DNA of 64,000 bases. It comes from Malus domestica. Its lineage: Eukaryota > Streptophyta > Magnoliopsida > Rosales > Rosaceae. The notes under the pieces are model-generated. The model saw only the letters and a list, made by a program, of their open reading frames with translations. It had not been told where the DNA came from and did not search any database. Location of the stretch: the NCBI RefSeq assembly GCF_042453785.1, contig NC_091665.1, positions 3,235,501 through 3,299,500 of the forward strand, given 5' to 3'. How positions within the stretch are numbered: the first letter of the stretch is position 1; each line of letters begins with the position of its first letter. The translations under genes and the position numbers were made by a program. Below, one piece after another: positions 22,536-33,872 of the stretch.

Positions 22536-24540
22536 AAGTTAATAATAACAAATTACGAGATTCGAACATGGGATTTTACTCTTAAACCCCAAAATAATGC
22601 CACTAGATCGTTATGCTAAGCAGTTTGACAATTAGATTGTTGTACATACTGCATAATATTTCCAAAATTGCAATCATAAATAGATTTCTTTTTCATCAAT
22701 TAGTTAAAAAATGGTTCATGTCGTTTTGACTAACAAGTTGTCGCTCCCCATCACTATCGGGATGTAGATAAAAGAAAGAGTAAACCTTTTTCTTTCCGAA
22801 TGCAACCAATCATTATATCAAACCCCTTTTTGTTGCTTCAAAGATGAAAATGAATGAGGCAGTCAGGCAGAGTCTTTCATTTTCTAGGAAAAGCAAAGGA
22901 AGCAAAAGCACCAGAAAACAACTACAATGTAGAGCTTCAAATGAAATAACAAAAAAGGAGGAACCAGGTTAAATTATGAGTACAATTAAAATTTACAGTC
23001 TTCAAGGAACATGAAATATCTAGTAAGAAAAAAAAATTTAAAACACGAAATTAAAAACGAAATAGTCCGCTCATTGTGTGGCTTTGTCGAACTCCTTCTA
23101 CACTTAGTGTAAAAATATCGATGTAGTAAAAAAAAAAGGAAATGGTCAGGTGCTTAAAACCCTCTGTGTGGTCGATCAATAGGAGCTTCTCCCAGCGTTC
23201 GAAGGGTCCCAAGCCCACCGGCTCCCATGTGAATCCGCTGCTGAACACAGTCCTACATTTTTTATCTATCAATCCTGCGATTTTCTTTCTATCTCTATTT
23301 AGTCTGCAGAAATGAAAAATCAATATTAAAAACGAAAGAAGAAATAATTGATTTCCGTGGGTGAGCTGGTGAAATAAACCAAAAGCGAACGTTAAAGAGA
23401 GAGAAAAAGAAAGGGAAAAAAAGAAAAAAATGAACCTGTCAGACTACCGTGCGACCACCCCAGACAGAGAAACTGGCTGAAAACGATCATCCACTGCTTG
23501 ATGGAACCTAGGATCCAGAAACTGTTAATCACGCTCTGATCGCACGGTCATTATTCATCCACCAGGTTGGGATTCCTGTCTCCTTAGAAATCAAGGATAC
23601 AGAGGTACGATTCTATAGAACAGATCCTGTTCAAGTAAGGTCGTGAACTGTTGTCCTTCGTTCAGGTATATGAACAGCTATACTATTTTGGATGCGGTCG
23701 ATGTGGGACTTAAGCGCGATGTTCCGCCTAACAGTTAAAGAACTTGCTTTCTCTCTTTTTTGATCAATTACTTTTCAAGCTTCAAACCGCTCTCTGGATA
23801 TTTAAACAACAGAAAAGCTGTGTCGTTGCTTTGGATGATTGTTTAAAGTTAAAACATGATTAATTGTGTTGGTAGATTGCTTGTATGTTTGTATCAAGTT
23901 TCTCTGAAAACTGAGCCTTCCTAGTGGTTTCTGATGGGATTTCACGATCCCTGGAGTCAAATTGCTCCAATCACTTGCAACCTAGTTATTACACACGTCG
24001 CGTTGAATTTGAATGATCGAAACCGTCTAGTTTTTAGATCTCCATCTAAAAATAATCCTTGCAAAGCGTCATTGTATTCAAAATTGTTTGGGATCATGTG
24101 ATTATAATCATGAACATTTATTTCTTTTAGAAACATCGTGTTTGTCCATTTGTTGTGTTGATACATCTGACCGGTGTTACAAACTCATCTGGCCGATCAA
24201 TTTCTACCGTAAGACTGCCACTTGAATGGGATTCCCAGTTTCATTTTGTATGATTCAAACACCATAGTTAAGTGATTGTCGACTCACTCCAGATCTTTCC
24301 ATAAAAAAATGTATCAAAAACACGAACTATCGATGAAATGTTAATGAACAAGAAACAAAGAATGCAGAGTTCTTGATTGGCCTCAAATGAATGCTTTTGC
24401 AGATGCGGTTGAAATATTCTTTTCGACACTTATCGCCCCTCCCTCTGTTTTTTTTTCCGTACTCTTGCCAAAAACAAATCAACTTTCTTTATTGCCCTTG
24501 CGGTAAAGAAATGAACTTCTGAAACTGGTAGCTTCTACCA
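22536..24540. other. Unassigned; one possible minus-strand exon
   Basis: At about 23150-23307 the minus strand reads openly from a TTCTGCAG acceptor-like site into a segment containing GFTWEPVGLGPFERWEKLLL. Its composition is protein-like and unlike the surrounding AT-rich DNA. I cannot assign a family, and I see no matching flanking exons. It may be a fragment of a lost gene or a chance ORF. Nothing else is recognised. Confidence 0.3.
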
Positions 24541-24881
24541 CTCAGGGCCGGCCCAGGCCCAGTGCAGGCAGGGCAACCGTTCAGGGTCCAAAAAAATTAG
24601 GGGTATTTATATATATTTTTATAAGAGTATAAATATATAAAATTTGGTTCAAAGACATAGAAATTTAACTAGAAGTGGTGGTTTATCATTTGAAAATAAT
24701 GAGGAGATCTTGGGTTCAAAACACCATGTGTGCTTATTTACTTTCCATTTTTTACAAATTTCTTTTTATAAGAGTATAAATTTATAAAATTTGGGGATAA
24801 AGAAGTTTAATTAGAAACAATGATTTTTGTTGTTTAAAATTAACAAAAGGTCCTAAGTTCAAAATGCTATGTGCATGTTTT
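24541..24881. repeat. hAT-terminus-like sequence and diverged direct repeat
   Basis: CAGGGCCGGCCCAGG at 24543-24557 is a typical plant hAT-family terminal motif. It is followed by two diverged copies of a roughly 130-bp unit (TTTTTATAAGAGTATAAAT... ending AAGTTCAAAATGCTATGTGC type) at about 24615-24740 and 24765-24875. I found no matching right terminus. Confidence 0.45.
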
Positions 24882-25321
24882 TTTCTTCCTCAACCTTATG
24901 CATTTTGGGTCTAGATCCTCATCCCTCTTTATGGATTGTACCAAAACAATTGACGCAAAAGTTTTGTCCTAACTTTAAAGAAACAAATTCAAATTATGGC
25001 TGGAAACGTGAAATCTAGGCTGCTTTAACAGAAAGGCGTTTGTGTGGATAAATATAATTAATGGTAAATGCCAGATCTAGGATTTGGTATGAAAGGTAAG
25101 AATAATGCATAAATGCAGCCTCTCAAGAATCGAATGGAAAGAAAGAGACGTTAAGGAAGGTGCAGAGAAACCAGAGTTGGGTTTTTTACTGTGCTTTGCA
25201 GGAGTTGCAGTCATGCTTGTAAGAGTTTTTTTACACAGAGAGAGGGACGTTGGGGAGGGAAGTGGAAATTACTGGCATACATATTACATAGTAATAGTCG
25301 CATTGGCATTTCTTTTTTTCC

Positions 25322-25353
<32 letters not shown>

Positions 25354-25949
25354 TTATTTAGTGTTTTTCTTCTTGCTCTAAACACCATTTATAGATTTTA
25401 TTTTAAATTTTTGTAATCAACTATATATAACAGATTCTTTTTATAATCAACTTGTATCACAAATTAATATGTCTTGTTTGTAAGTATATTATGTTTTACT
25501 ACTTTTTAGTTGGACCGTATGTTTTGCAAATGAATTTATCTTAGTATATTAATTTTTGTTAGAAGAAGTTAGGTAGATTTATTGGAATTTGAAGATGCAT
25601 GAAATTACAGGATTTTAATTTATCTCTAAATTTAAAAAAAAATGTAAAATGAGTATAAAAAAATGAAAGTGGAGAAAATGTAATACTAGACTTAAGCTAA
25701 TAATCACTAAGGAATAGGAGAGAGAATTTGAACTTGAAACGCAATGGGGTGAAGAAGAATATCTAAAACACGAGAGCATCCACTTCTTGCAATTATCATT
25801 TATCTTATATGTGAATGATTCATATTATGTATAAGAGTCAAGTATTTTTCATATGTAGTTAGGACAAAACTTTTGCGTCAATTGTTTTGGTACAATCCAT
25901 AAAGAGGGATGAGGATCTAGACCCAAAATGCATAAGGTTGAGGAAGAAA
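24882..25949. mobile_element. Perfect 93-bp inverted repeats around 882 bp
   Basis: 24882-24974 is the exact reverse complement of 25857-25949 over all 93 bases. The 882-bp interior is AT-rich with T-runs at about 25310-25355 and has no transposase. Long TIRs without coding capacity suggest a non-autonomous Mutator-type or foldback element. No convincing 8-11-bp target duplication is present outside the repeats, so an inverted duplication by another route is possible. Confidence 0.7.
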
Positions 25950-26004
25950 TCTCTAACCATCAGGACAATTCACCAGTTGCAACTCAACTAGTAAATTTCC
26001 AAAT

Positions 26005-26884
26005 CAATAAGCTATTAATAAAACCCTCTCTCTAGAAACTCTCTTCAGAAACCCCCTTGAACCAGAGCCAAACCCTAGCCTTTCTCACTTGTCTCTCCCC
26101 TACATTCAGATCCGGACCTTGCCCTCCCAAGGGTGCTGGTGCATTGGAATCACGTGTTCGTCACTCTGCTTGGTGTTTTGATTTGCCAGAATCCATGCTC
26201 AGATTTGAGCACAGCGCCTCCTTAGTGGTGTTGCTTTGGTTTGGGTTTGAAAATCTGGCGGTGGCTCTGTTTGGGTCGTTCTTGTTGATGGTTGCATTTT
26301 TTAGATCTGGAATTTGTGTCGCCTGGGGTTCATATTGCATCTCTGCTGGACTTATGGATGTGGCGGACTCGAATGGTGTTTAGGGTTTTTGCCATCTTGT
26401 GCCTCAACACGACTGTGATCCTTGCCTGCGGGTTCTTTCCCCAACCAGATGGTGTCGTTTTGTGTTTTTTAGCCTAGTTTAGTAATGAGTTAGTTTAGTC
26501 TAACTATATCGTATCGCCTAACGAGTGTTGTGGCCGCGCTACAAAGATGGTTGTACTTGGTTTTTGCTTTGAGCGTTGTATTATGTGGTATCGTCTACTA
26601 ACGATGACTTTATGTGGTCTCGCTCTCACGATGACTTTATGTGGCTTGCATTCACCTATATAAATATGTTATATATCACTTCTGTGATAGGTTTGTATGG
26701 GTGTAGTGGGAAGTTCTCGTACATGTGGTAGTTGTCTAGGGGTATACTATTATAGTCTCTTTTGTGCAAATTCACCTCCAGATCATTTTCTTGATCACTG
26801 AAGAATTGTACCCCCATTGGCACCTATTTATTGCTCTCGGATGATTAATGAAATACCAAATATCGTTGCTTGTCAAAAGAAAAA
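26005..26884 (+). mobile_element. LINE-derived retroposed insertion with 15-bp TSD
   Basis: An 880-bp insert is bounded by perfect 15-bp direct repeats AGTAAATTTCCAAAT (25990-26004 and 26885-26899) and ends in an A-rich tail (GTCAAAAGAAAAA). The variable-length TSD and the tail mark target-primed reverse transcription. The 3' part (ATTAATGAAATACC... before the tail) resembles plant L1 3' ends. No reverse transcriptase is present, so this is a truncated or internally deleted LINE, or a retroposed transcript. The short ORFs in it carry no recognised domain. Confidence 0.8.
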
Positions 26885-26967
26885 AGTAAATTTCCAAATT
26901 TCTTAAGGATGAAATTGGAAGTGCAATGAATGTACAAAAATTTAATTATATGTGAAAAAATACCATG

Positions 26968-27193
26968 GATTTCGAATGATTGACTGTATCTGGTTATATG
27001 AAATTTGTAATATTGCATTGTGTCCAATCTGTTATGAACCCCATTTATGGTTTTCTAAAATTTACAGCTTGACCCGAGATAGTTAAAGTAGGTAATAACT
27101 TCTCATCCTATCATAGAGGTAACATTATAAAACAATGCGATAAAAACATGAGGTGGCAGTCCATTTGAAAAGTCTCACTTTAAAGAGAATGTC
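26968..27193. repeat. Dispersed duplicate of 5644-5868
   Basis: Same-strand match to 5644-5868 with long identical runs. It directly abuts the RimP exon-3 fragment. Confidence 0.85.
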
Positions 27194-27200
27194 CTTGGAG

Positions 27201-27345
27201 AATCTTCAACTCGTCATCAAAGGACAGAATAATTTCTTCTGTTTTTATAAGCTTTTTGTCCCACCATGCCTTGGCAAGAGAAATCCCACATCCTCCACCT
27301 CCACATCCAGCCTTACAACACAAGCAAAGGGTTGTTATGGTTTAG
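27201..27345 (-). pseudogene. Fragment of RimP-like gene, exon 3 and intron edge
   Basis: This 145-bp minus-strand stretch is homologous to RimP exon 3 (about 38200-38315) and to the first bases of the neighbouring intron beyond the splice site (to about 38345). Shared runs include CATCAA.GGACAGAATAA and GGCAAGAGAAAT against CAGCAAGAGAAAT. It has indels and cannot be translated through. Because intron sequence is included, it arose by DNA duplication and not by retroposition. The intact gene lies about 11 kb to the right. Confidence 0.85.
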
Positions 27346-28224
27346 CATGATCATATAGGATTACATGAAACCGAATGCAGCAGAAGACAACAAAATACTG
27401 GAAAAAAAAGTAGGCAGCATATAACTATTGTCAATACTGAGCAGAAGTCATCATTAAGACAAGCAAGCTTTGGTGCATGTCCGAATTGTACAATCTGACA
27501 CTACTATGAATGAGAATTTGCTCATCTAAAACCTGTGTTTCCCTTTTAACATGCTATAGATGAATTTATTTCCCTACAATCATGGCACTTAGCAGGAACA
27601 TATTTCATGCCACAAAGACATTACTATTCAAATTCCATGGCAAACTTTTAAAGCCACAAGGTCGCTACATCTCTGAAGCATTGAGCAACAAAATTATCAA
27701 AAGTAAAAAATGGTAAAGTGAATCGTCGATATGGCAAAGAAGACAATGAAAAAACACCAAAATAAATACAAAGCAACAGCTTCATAAAATATTAAACAAA
27801 AAATAAGGAACCTATAAATTTAAAACTCAAATTTTTTTTAAGAAACATGAAGAGGCTCACTATTACAAGATATGTTCACTGGATTCCGTTGAAGAGGACC
27901 AAAAGGAACCAACGACCAAAGAGACAAAGTGAGGGGCTCCCTTGCCAGTATATGTTCAAGACAAAGTGCAAGGGGCTTCCTTGTCGGTGTATGTTTTGGC
28001 TTCAACAAAATAGTAAATCAAAGTTCCTCCAGGAACTGACATTGGCATCAACATACCCTGCATGACGTCTGACCCTGGTTAACATCTCTCCCACGAAGTT
28101 GAAGAATACTACTGGGATATTCATTCGGGTTTCAGTCTTGCAGAGGGAGAGGCCTTGGGATGTTCATGCATAGTGTTACAATATGCAATTGGCCTCAATA
28201 CCATAGGGATAGGAGCTTCTCTCA
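27346..28224. other. 3' flank of the PPR gene
   Basis: No gene is recognised. A diverged direct repeat of about 50 bp (TGCCAGTATATGTTCAAGACAAAG type) occurs at 27935-28010. The part next to 28225 probably includes the PPR 3' UTR. Confidence 0.5.
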
Positions 28225-31200
28225 CTATTCTTCATTGAAGAAATAATCTGTCTCATCAACATAGCCCTCTTCTTTCATTACTGCTGTCAAATACTTTAAA
28301 GCCGCAATGATTTCACCAGCATTTGGATGAGACTTATCCCCAGCAACAAACAAACTTGTTGTCTGTCCCACTACAATCCAACTACAACCAGGAACCTTTG
28401 TCAATTTCTTTTCTTTCATTTCTCTCCTCAAAGAGCTAGCCTCATCCCAGTTTCCTGATGCAGCATGTATATTAGAAAGCAGCACATATGTTGAAGAATT
28501 TTGTGGTTCTAACTCAATGAGTTTCTCAGCCGCACGCTGTCCCCTTATGTAATCTCCATGTAATCTGCAAGCACCAAGTAATGTGGCCCAAATCATAGCA
28601 TTTGGGTCAGAATCTAGTCTGTCAACAAACTCCTCTGCTTCTTTAAGAAATCCCCACCGGCCTAGAAGATCAACCATGCAGGCAACATGATCGACCCTGG
28701 GTTGGATACTATACTTATTAACCATAGAATCATACATTTGTCGGCCTTCAGCTACCTTCCCTGCATGACTACATGCAGTGAGAACGCCAAGGAATGTGAC
28801 ATCGTCAGGCAAAATATGAAAGTGTCTCATCTCATCAAAGATTTTCAATGCATCTTCTGCATAACCATTTTTAGCAAACCCAACTATCATTGAGTTCCAA
28901 GAAATGACACTATTTTTAGTACCCATTTCTTTAAAAACATGCACAGAACTACCCACATCCCCACATTTAGCATACATGTCTACGAGGGCACTACAAGTTA
29001 ACTCGTCCAGATCAAAACCGGTATGAAAAATGAGGGAATGGATCTCTCTACCATTTTTCAAAGAAGAAATGACAGCACATGCTCGAAGAACACTAGCAAA
29101 TGTTGCTTGGTCAGGTAGGGCATTATTGCTATGCATCTCTCGATACAACTGTAGCGCCTCCTCACTGCAATCATTTTGACTGAGTCCTGAGATCATAGAG
29201 GTCCATAATACTTTGCTTTTTGGCTTTGGGAACTCCGAGAAAAGAATTGTTGCATCTACTTTGCTTTGGGAGTTCATGTACATGCCTAGGAGAGAGACAC
29301 CCAAGAAGTCAACATCACACAAAAGGCCTTTCTTTAGTACTATGCAGTGGATTTGCCTTCCCAGAGTTAACATGAGAGGTCCACTACATGCATCTAGAAG
29401 GACTGAAAAAGTAATTTCAGTTGGGTTCAATCCTATCTCCTGCATCTCATGAAGCAAATTAATGGCTTCTGCCAAGTTGCTATAGCCAAAACCAGCAATT
29501 AGAGCATTCACAGAGACCACGCTCCAGTGGGGCATATAACAGAGAGCTTTACGTGCATTGCCGATGACCCCACATTTAGAATACATGTCAATAAGGGAGC
29601 TCCCAGAATAGAGGCTTGTTTCCAGCCCATTTTTAACTGAGAGACCGTGGACTTGTTGTCCCATCTTTAGTGCTTGAACATTTGCACACGCACTTAGTAT
29701 ACTTGCCAAGGAGACTTCATCAGGCACAATTCCATGCAATTTCATTCTTCGGAACATATTAAAAGCCTCGTCTTCATCTTCTTCCTGTACGTATCCAACA
29801 ATAATTGCATTCCATGATATATTGTCTCGATTTCTTATAAGCTCAAATTGTTTCCTTGCTTCCTTCAGATCCCCTGATTTAGCATACATATCAACCAATG
29901 CATTTCCCACGTATAAATTTGATGCAAGTTTATTCTTGATGATATGTGAATGCAACTGACAACCCATGTTTAGATATTCCAAGCTAGAGCATGCGCTAAG
30001 AATGCTAGTGTAGGTAAATTCATCAGGGCAAAGACCACACCCCTTCATAATGGTAAACAATTCTATAACTTCACTGGCATACCCATTTTGGGCATAACCC
30101 CCAAGCATCGCATTCCACAAGACAACATTTTTCTCTGGTAGATAATCAAATATTTTCTTTGACGAATCCATCTTTTCACACTTGGCATACATATTGATTA
30201 AAGAACTTCCCACATAAACGTTAGAATCTAACCCCAGTTTTACTGCCATATTGTGAACTAGCAAGCCATAGTCTAGAGCAGCTAAACTAGCAATTGCGCT
30301 CAAAACACTTCCTAGCGTGGATCTTGTCGGTTTTTCGCCAGATTTCCTCATCCTCAAGAAAAAGTTAACAGCTTTCTCCTCATTGCCTCTCTTGGCATGC
30401 CCAGAAATCATCACATTCCATGCTACAACATTAGGACTGGGCATCCGGGAAAACAACTCACATGCGTCATCTAGCCTTCCTAGACCAACGCATGCATTTA
30501 TGACAGTCACGAATCCCACCTGGTCCAGAAAACCACCTACTCTTTGCATCTCCATAAACACTTTAAGTGCCTCCTCGAGCAATCCAGCTTGAGCATACCC
30601 TGAGATCATTGTTGTCCAAGCAACTGTATCCAACTTCAACACGCCATCAAATACCCGCCGTGCATCACTTATACAATTGCACTTGGCATACATATCAATG
30701 AGTGCACCTTCACAAAATGAACTCGACTCAAACCCCGTCTTAATAACACCACAATGAACTTGCCTACCATATTCAACACCAGCCAATCTTGCACAACCAG
30801 ACAAAACCATTGCGAAAGTGAACTCGTTCGGCATAACCCTGCCATTCCACATCGATCCAAATGACTTAACAACCTGTTTCAGCAATCCCTTACTCGAATA
30901 CATTGACAAAACTGAGTTCCAAGCAAACACATCCTTGTTTTCAAGGCAGTCAAATGCCTTCTTGGCAAAATCCACATTACCGCACTTGGCATAAAAACCC
31001 AGAATGGCATTTCCCAGAAGCCCTTTGGATGAAATCCCAAATGTCAAGCTGCGGGCGTGGACAGCCTTGCAGGTCCTGGAAGCACGAGCCAGCAGCCTGT
31101 CAGGCATTTCGTCGAACACCTTATGGGTCTTAATATACTTGCATTGCTGTAGACATATCTGCAAGAGAGGGGTGTAATGGGACTCAGATGCTCCATCTTG

Positions 31201-31287
31201 GCAGACCGACTCGGACGGAATAGTAGAGAGGCTCTGCTTTCGGTGGAAGAAGTGTAAGGTTTTGGAGGGAGGAGGTCTGAAACGCAT
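28225..31287 (-). CDS. MEF12: E-class PPR protein, mitochondrial RNA editing factor, At3g09040/MEF12-like
   Basis: This is an intronless gene of 1020 residues. I chose the ATG at 31287 because the longer reading frame to 31401 has no ATG before it, and the protein from here starts with a basic, Ser/Phe-rich stretch (MRFRPPPSKTLHFFHRKQ) fitting a mitochondrial presequence. It is made of about 20 tandem PLS-type PPR motifs with repeated signatures (GNAILGFYAKCGNV, NALVDMYAKSGDL, VSWNSMIVGFAKNGYAEDAL). It ends in an E domain (CSWIVVGQTTSLFVAGDKSHP) and has no DYW deaminase. Order, length and wording match At3g09040, which I recall as MEF12, the longest Arabidopsis mitochondrial editing PPR, acting on nad5. 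E-class proteins bind the RNA upstream of the edited C and recruit a deaminase and MORF/RIP proteins. A 2.3-kb solo LTR begins 285 bp upstream of the start. Confidence 0.9.
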   Translation of the reverse strand: MRFRPPPSKTLHFFHRKQSLSTIPSESVCQDGASESHYTPLLQICLQQCKYIKTHKVFDEMPDRLLARASRTCKAVHARSLTFGISSKGLLGNAILGFYAKCGNVDFAKKAFDCLENKDVFAWNSVLSMYSSKGLLKQVVKSFGSMWNGRVMPNEFTFAMVLSGCARLAGVEYGRQVHCGVIKTGFESSSFCEGALIDMYAKCNCISDARRVFDGVLKLDTVAWTTMISGYAQAGLLEEALKVFMEMQRVGGFLDQVGFVTVINACVGLGRLDDACELFSRMPSPNVVAWNVMISGHAKRGNEEKAVNFFLRMRKSGEKPTRSTLGSVLSAIASLAALDYGLLVHNMAVKLGLDSNVYVGSSLINMYAKCEKMDSSKKIFDYLPEKNVVLWNAMLGGYAQNGYASEVIELFTIMKGCGLCPDEFTYTSILSACSSLEYLNMGCQLHSHIIKNKLASNLYVGNALVDMYAKSGDLKEARKQFELIRNRDNISWNAIIVGYVQEEDEDEAFNMFRRMKLHGIVPDEVSLASILSACANVQALKMGQQVHGLSVKNGLETSLYSGSSLIDMYSKCGVIGNARKALCYMPHWSVVSVNALIAGFGYSNLAEAINLLHEMQEIGLNPTEITFSVLLDACSGPLMLTLGRQIHCIVLKKGLLCDVDFLGVSLLGMYMNSQSKVDATILFSEFPKPKSKVLWTSMISGLSQNDCSEEALQLYREMHSNNALPDQATFASVLRACAVISSLKNGREIHSLIFHTGFDLDELTCSALVDMYAKCGDVGSSVHVFKEMGTKNSVISWNSMIVGFAKNGYAEDALKIFDEMRHFHILPDDVTFLGVLTACSHAGKVAEGRQMYDSMVNKYSIQPRVDHVACMVDLLGRWGFLKEAEEFVDRLDSDPNAMIWATLLGACRLHGDYIRGQRAAEKLIELEPQNSSTYVLLSNIHAASGNWDEASSLRREMKEKKLTKVPGCSWIVVGQTTSLFVAGDKSHPNAGEIIAALKYLTAVMKEEGYVDETDYFFNEE

Positions 31288-31571
31288 TGACTCATGACGC
31301 ACTAGTGCCAGCCTTAACCGAGACGGGTGCGCGTCGTTTGGTGTTGGCTTCAAAATTGTGCGATCTTCTTCATTTAAACTAACTTCTGTTAGTAAAACCA
31401 AGCCCTAATTAACTTGTGTTATCTTTCTTGGTAGTTTAAATGAATTTAATGTAATTGTAAAAAAACACAAGCCTTACTTAACTTGTATTAACTTCTGTTA
31501 ATAAAAACAAGCCCTAATTAATTTGTATAATTCTTGATAAAATTTTGCTCATTGTTATAAGTTTGTTTAGT

Positions 31572-33867
31572 TGACACACCCCGACCAAGATCGAGGCATG
31601 CTGGGCGTCACGTGAGGGTGACGTAGCCATGTGCACAATGCGGAAGCAATAAAGATAAGAAATATACGAATAAATAAAAACCAAAAGTTACTAATGTGCA
31701 CTAATAAACAGGAAGTGCTAGGAGTGAGATACAAGTGTAAATACTCCTAATCAGAGCATAGAAAGTCTAGGTGCAGTTCAATAGGACAAGTACTAATTAT
31801 ATATACAGTACCAGAAAATGTCCTACAAATATTTTATTATGTTAGAACCGCCAAGATCCTCAAAGCCACCAACAGCAAGTCTACCTAAAACCCGGAGGAG
31901 CGCAAAACATAAAATGTGAGTGGGCAAAAACAAATGTTTTTCAAAACCATTTCATCATTAAAATGCTCTAACCCTTTGCCATAAAACATGTATAATTTTC
32001 TTAGAAATAGAATATAAACATATGCATAAATAAAAATAAATAAATATATATATATATATATATATCAATTCAAATCATGCTTCACATAACCATATTCATA
32101 AGTACGCCATGCCAAAATATAAAACAAAATAAGTAACTCAGGTGCAAATGAATTCATGGAAATTAACATATTAGCCGGAACCCCTGTAGAAGTCTGTACG
32201 GTTCAATTCATAGCTCATTATTCAATCTAGCAGAAGTCACTACAAATGACCCATACGGCACTATACTGCACACAAGTCGAAACCACTTACGACAAAACTG
32301 AGTGTAATATAATTATGCTCAATACTATGCTATCATGATAGCTGGGCGATAAATCGCTAGTCACCTACGAGTCGGAACCACCTATAATGGTTTGTACGAC
32401 AAGACTGTGCATCTAAATTGGATCCAATGTGAGCATATGGTGCAGGATGTGACATTATAAACAGGTTTGTGTCATATCTCTGGCTAAATCACTAACACCG
32501 AGGTGCAGGTTTATGAGCTCTATGCTTCTCAATTAATCACAACCGTTATTCACATTCACAATTCATAAACTCACTTGGAACTTACCTGAGCGCCCACAAC
32601 ACCAAATCACATTTATGCAGACAAGTGTAACTCATGGTTTAAGCATAAATCAATAGGCATGGCATTTTCAAAGCATAACTCATTTAAATGCATTTTTTTT
32701 GGAAAATATCAAGCATATACGTATATACTTAAAATCAAATGCCCACTCACTGGTATGTCAAAGGGTCGTAGCCCCCGAGTCGCCCTTGACTGCGCTCGTC
32801 CTCGTGATAAGTCTCCCCTATATGTGAAACAACTATAAAAATGTTAATTTAAAGCACATAACCATCGTGATCTACACAACTCCACAAACATCTCCATATT
32901 TTTAAAATAATTTTTGGACGTCTCACGCGTCGCCACGCGCCGGCAAGGGCATGGCAACACTAACAGCCACGCGCAGGGATCCTAACGGAATCCCTTAACC
33001 TCGTTAAGAATATTCCGTTAAATAGTAACAAAATCCGTTAAACTAACCAACGCCATTAGGAATATTCCGTCAAAGTTGACAAAATATTTTGTCATCCCCT
33101 ACCTTCGAACTCCGGCGACCGTTGCCGTCACCGGAAACTAGAAAACTTTAAAACCTTCATTTCTCATCCATTTCTCAACCAATTTGAATGAAACTTAAAC
33201 CAATTTAAAGCTTAATACGAATAGAACACAACCATACCTTTCAAAAGCCCTAAAACCCACAGAACTGGTCGGAAAATCCCTCGATAATCCGGCTAAACCT
33301 GCAACTCGTCGAAATTCAACTTTCCAACGTCCAAATCACTTCATTTTTCTTCTCCGAGCTTCATGAAGACAATCTAAAGCTTCATATACCCTTAAAAACT
33401 CCTAAAAACCTCACAATAATTAGTGCATGAACATCACCTAAATCGGAGTTCGAGAGAAACTAGGGTTTTCAAAGGTTTCAAGTTCTAAATATAGTACGAA
33501 TGGACTCATGAGCTTGTAGGGAACAAGAACATTACCTTTTTAACGTCGATACGTGCCTGAAATGGAAGGCTTGGAGTTTGTCCGTACAAAGTTGACGGAA
33601 ACAGAAGAAAATCGAGAGGGAGGAGAGAGAGAGTGCACTAGAAGGAGAGAGAGAGAGGGTGTTGGAGTGTGTGTGTGGTTCAAAATTGTTTGACTTCCAA
33701 ACAAGCACAAAATCATAACAACTTTAAGTCCTAATTGGTTCCAAATATAAGGGACTTAAGGTATTAGTTCACTTCCAAACTTAAATCACACAATCACACA
33801 AAACGTCCGAGGGCAAAATAGTCATTTCACATCGTCAAAACTAAATATTTCAGGACGGGCTGTGACA
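31572..33867. mobile_element. Solo LTR, 2.3 kb, with 5-bp TSD
   Basis: The 2296-bp element begins TGACACACCCCGACC and ends GGACGGGCTGTGACA, so its ends are TG...CA and imperfect inverted repeats of each other. A perfect 5-bp target duplication TTAGT flanks it (31567-31571 and 33868-33872). It holds no ORF of note, and has an AT microsatellite at about 32044-32066 and GA-rich tracts at 33605-33660. The signature fits a solo LTR, probably gypsy type, left after recombination between two LTRs; a non-coding LARD is less likely as no internal LTR pair is seen. Its position upstream of the PPR gene could affect that promoter. Confidence 0.8.
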
Positions 33868-33872
33868 TTAGT

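Noticed and set aside
25105-25416. 103-codon frame with a hydrophobic Phe/Leu-rich end
   Set aside because: The hydrophobic part is an artefact of T-runs inside the inverted-repeat element.
26057-26383. 108-codon frame with Cys and Trp residues
   Set aside because: It lies inside the retroposed insertion with a 15-bp TSD, and I recognise no domain, so it is probably LINE leader sequence.
31287-31401. N-terminal extension of the PPR gene to 31401
   Set aside because: There is no ATG at 31401 (the codon is TTG). The ATG at 31287 gives a credible mitochondrial presequence.
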